Positions 61,640 to 64,000 of a stretch of 64,000 bases of DNA are shown here, piece after piece. This DNA comes from Cristatella mucedo. Its lineage: Eukaryota; Bryozoa; Phylactolaemata; Cristatellidae. The stretch spans positions 1,461,001-1,525,000 of the forward strand of contig WPIO01000006.1 of NCBI GenBank assembly GCA_009760855.2, written 5' to 3'. The notes under the pieces are model-generated. The model saw only the letters and a program-made list of their open reading frames with translations. It made no database searches and was not told where the DNA came from. The translations under genes were made by a program, and so were the position numbers. The first letter of the stretch is position 1. Each line of letters begins with the position of its first letter.

Positions 61640-61955
61640 ATTCCCATAGTACTGCATCCCTGCCTCTATCCTCCTGAGTAATTTCGCAGAGCAGTTCCTT
61701 GCCATGACTGACAAAGGACCGCATGCAAGACATCGGCGGAAGTGATGTGAATACATCAGATAAATAGCTTACCCTTTCTTCGGGTGGACAACCAAGTTCC
61801 TTTTCCAGCTGAGCCTTTTCCATGCTTCACCCACGTCCTCGAGCGATGGCCTCATAATGCCGTCATCAGAAATCAACCCATCCTGCTGTTTAGGCTCCAG
61901 TCCATGTACGAAATAAGATTGATGGCAACCCCACACATATTCGAGTTATGCACTA
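61640..61955. repeat. Unclassified dispersed repeat X, copy 3
   Basis: It shares with copy 2 the segments GTCATCAGAAATCAACCC, TGTTTAGGCTCCAGT, TAGATAAATA-like and CTATCCTCCTRAGTAAT. On the minus strand it reads EPKQQDGLISDDGIMRPSLE and, after a one-base shift, ELGCPPEERVSYLSD, with the same donor-like AGG|GTAAGC position. Confidence 0.65.
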
Positions 61956-63104
61956 TATAAACACAGATCTATTCGTGCTATTACAGGGAACTGTTATTTG
62001 GTTCATTTAACACGATAGTGCCGCCTAGCCGGCCGACTGCTGGCATGAGAGCATTGAGTTTTGGTCTGCCCAGTGACGGCATTGTTCTGACCGACAATCA
62101 AGGGTATTAGATCAGAGTTTGCCTCCCTCATCACTGCTGGCACATGTCCTAGCTTCGGTGAGCCACCCGGTGTGCCACCAATTCCAGCAGAACTTCCGCG
62201 GTTTGGTGTAATTGGACGGCTTTCAAAAAAGGTTTTATTGGGGTCGGTTCATTAGTGGGCTGATTAAGGCTCTGTTATCCTTCCGAGCTAATTCGGTGCT
62301 CGAAATCTTAGCCACAGTGACCCTGATCCCAAGAGCATAGCTACTCTAAACCTGCTGCTGCTGCTGCCTGCTTTCTGCATCCTTTTGCTGCCTGCTGCTG
62401 CTGCTGAGGCTGAGGCTGCTACTCGATGTTGCCACAGCTTGATCCTGATGCTACTGTTTGATTTTGTTCTGCTCCACTGTAAGTGGGTCTGTCATGAGAG
62501 ATATTATAACATACAGGTACCTCTCCAAAATTAGCAAGCCTGCTTTATGTGCTAGCAATCAGGAAGTCTTTATTTAAATGACATACGTCACGACATAGCG
62601 ACCACAGCGGCTTTTTTAATTTGCCGATCTTTTTGGCCATTGCTACCAGCGAGGAAGACCCTGACTAGTCGTTGTGTCGATACTGAGTATCGGCACAACG
62701 CCTGCAATTTGCAGACCTACAGCTCGAAATACGCCAACTCCAAAGACACAGCATTCGTAATTCTGCTCGTGTCGGTAACCATATCATCGTATTAGAAAAA
62801 GCACGACTATAGCCTGTGTATTACAGCTAATACGACGGGTGACTTCCAGAGGAGTCGCTTACAGGCTTACATTAGCTCAGCACTAGCACTCACTGACCGG
62901 CAGGCCGTTACTCCAAGAGCACGACTTCGCTCAGACACATGCCTTATACTGTAGCCAGGTCATAAGTGATACAATGATCTCGTTTACGCAAAATTATAAA
63001 TTGCACTGCTCATAAGCATCGGCCTGTAGTGGCGATTTCATAAGCTACTCAGTTCTAATTCGGCCATCAAGCTCATAGCTCGTAATCGAAGTTTAACTAT
63101 CAAG

Positions 63105-63275
63105 CCCTGATTTGGCCCAGGGGTTAAGGTGCTAGCCTTCAACGACAGAAGTCAGGGGTGAATGCATTCGATTACCGAGGTCGTGGGTTCGAGCCCTGTA
63201 GTTTATGTGAAGTGCCCTGGATAGAGATTAAGTTCTCTAAAGGCGCTATAGAAATGAATCATATTATTTTTTATT
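63105..63275 (+). mobile_element. SINE family B copy, best preserved
   Basis: The head has TTTGGCCCAGGGGTTAAGGT (A box), GATTACCGAGGTCGTGGGTT then CGAGCCC (B box), and a tail TAGAGATTAAGTTCTCTAAA then GGCGCTATAGAAATGAATCA, ending in ATTATT. The tail repeats the inner stem and right outer arm of the LINE family 1 terminal hairpin. Confidence 0.88.
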
Positions 63276-64000
63276 AAGCTGATAGTCCATAGCCGCTGGC
63301 CATTGCGCTGTGCCGTCCAGGTAGAAGGAAAAAGGCAGAAAAAATACAAGTATATAAAAAAATATAAGTAGAAAACTGTGACACTGATAAAAAAAATACA
63401 AGTAGAAGGAAAAGGCAGAAATTAAAAGGGGACAAATAAGAGACAAGTAAGACGATCGGTGAGACCTGGAGACCGGAATAAAATCTGAGTAGCATTCGCC
63501 ACCACGGGCCACGTGCCACAAGCCAGGACTTGGGCACAGGGCTACACTGAAAGCACAGATGCCGATGCCCAGCAGCCTGCATCCCACATATTGCAAGCAT
63601 GTGGCCAGAGCAAAAATAAAATGATCAGAAGAGATTCAAACGTTTCGCCCGCCGTTCCATTAGGGGGCCCTTCTAGTGCAGCATGTCATTTCATGTCATC
63701 TGCTCTGTGGAGAAGCGACATGTTCTGCTTGGCTGGATCATTGTGTCTTTTGTCGGATGAGATTTGAGATAAATTAGGCTAAAACTGGCAGCAGCAGCCA
63801 GGCGCCAGGCAGGAATGAGCAGCCGGTGGGTGCTCTCCACCTGTTCACTCATGTCTGGCCCAAGTTCTGCGTACCTAGCTGTCGAACTTGGAATGGTTGT
63901 CTACAGGCCGCAAGCAGGCATGCGATCGTAACCTGTATTTCTCTTGACCTGCTTGGGGGTGAACCCGAAGCAGACGAATCTGATGCAGCAGGCAGGCGCA

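Overview
The window is eukaryotic nuclear DNA, most likely from an invertebrate animal. It has short exons with GT-AG introns of 1.8 to 13.7 kb, long CT/GA and GT microsatellites, dozens of LINE and tRNA-derived SINE copies, a Helitron-type helicase relic and cut-and-paste transposon remnants. I see no bacterial or organellar gene. The exact taxon cannot be read from the sequence.

The main gene is on the + strand. It is a secreted/ER sulfatase-modifying-factor family gene, closer to SUMF2 than SUMF1. Six exons (1002-1116, 2926-3091, 8135-8312, 15565-15715, 29418-29473, 31535-31619) join with matching phases into about 250 codons: a signal peptide plus roughly the first four fifths of the FGE-sulfatase domain. 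The last part of the domain, expected to begin with a GLYD..GNVWEW-type segment, was not found in the remaining 32 kb. Either intron 6 runs past the window or the gene is broken. Upstream, 1-564 holds what looks like the last two exons of another, unidentified + strand gene, ending only about 440 bp before the SUMF start codon.

Introns 1-5 (1.1-31.5 kb) carry (GT)n and (CT)n arrays, LINE fragments, two tRNA-derived SINE families, a CTG-rich minisatellite, a 957-bp foldback (palindromic) element, a decayed Helitron/Pif1-like helicase directly abutting a Tigger/pogo-like element, and an inverted pair of LINE fragments.

From 31.6 kb to the end the window is dominated by non-LTR retrotransposons of two CR1/L2-like families, called here family 1 and family 2. 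A head-to-tail array of family 1 copies lies at 40.3-44.3 kb, and its 42356-43492 copy still has a 378-codon reverse-transcriptase frame. Family 1 ends in a nested hairpin followed by (TTA)n. The same 3' end is found on SINE family B, which points to a LINE/SINE partnership. An unclassified dispersed repeat (54.6, 60.4 and 61.6 kb) and a few coding-like pockets (47.5, 52.9-53.5, 59.6-60.3 kb) remain unexplained.
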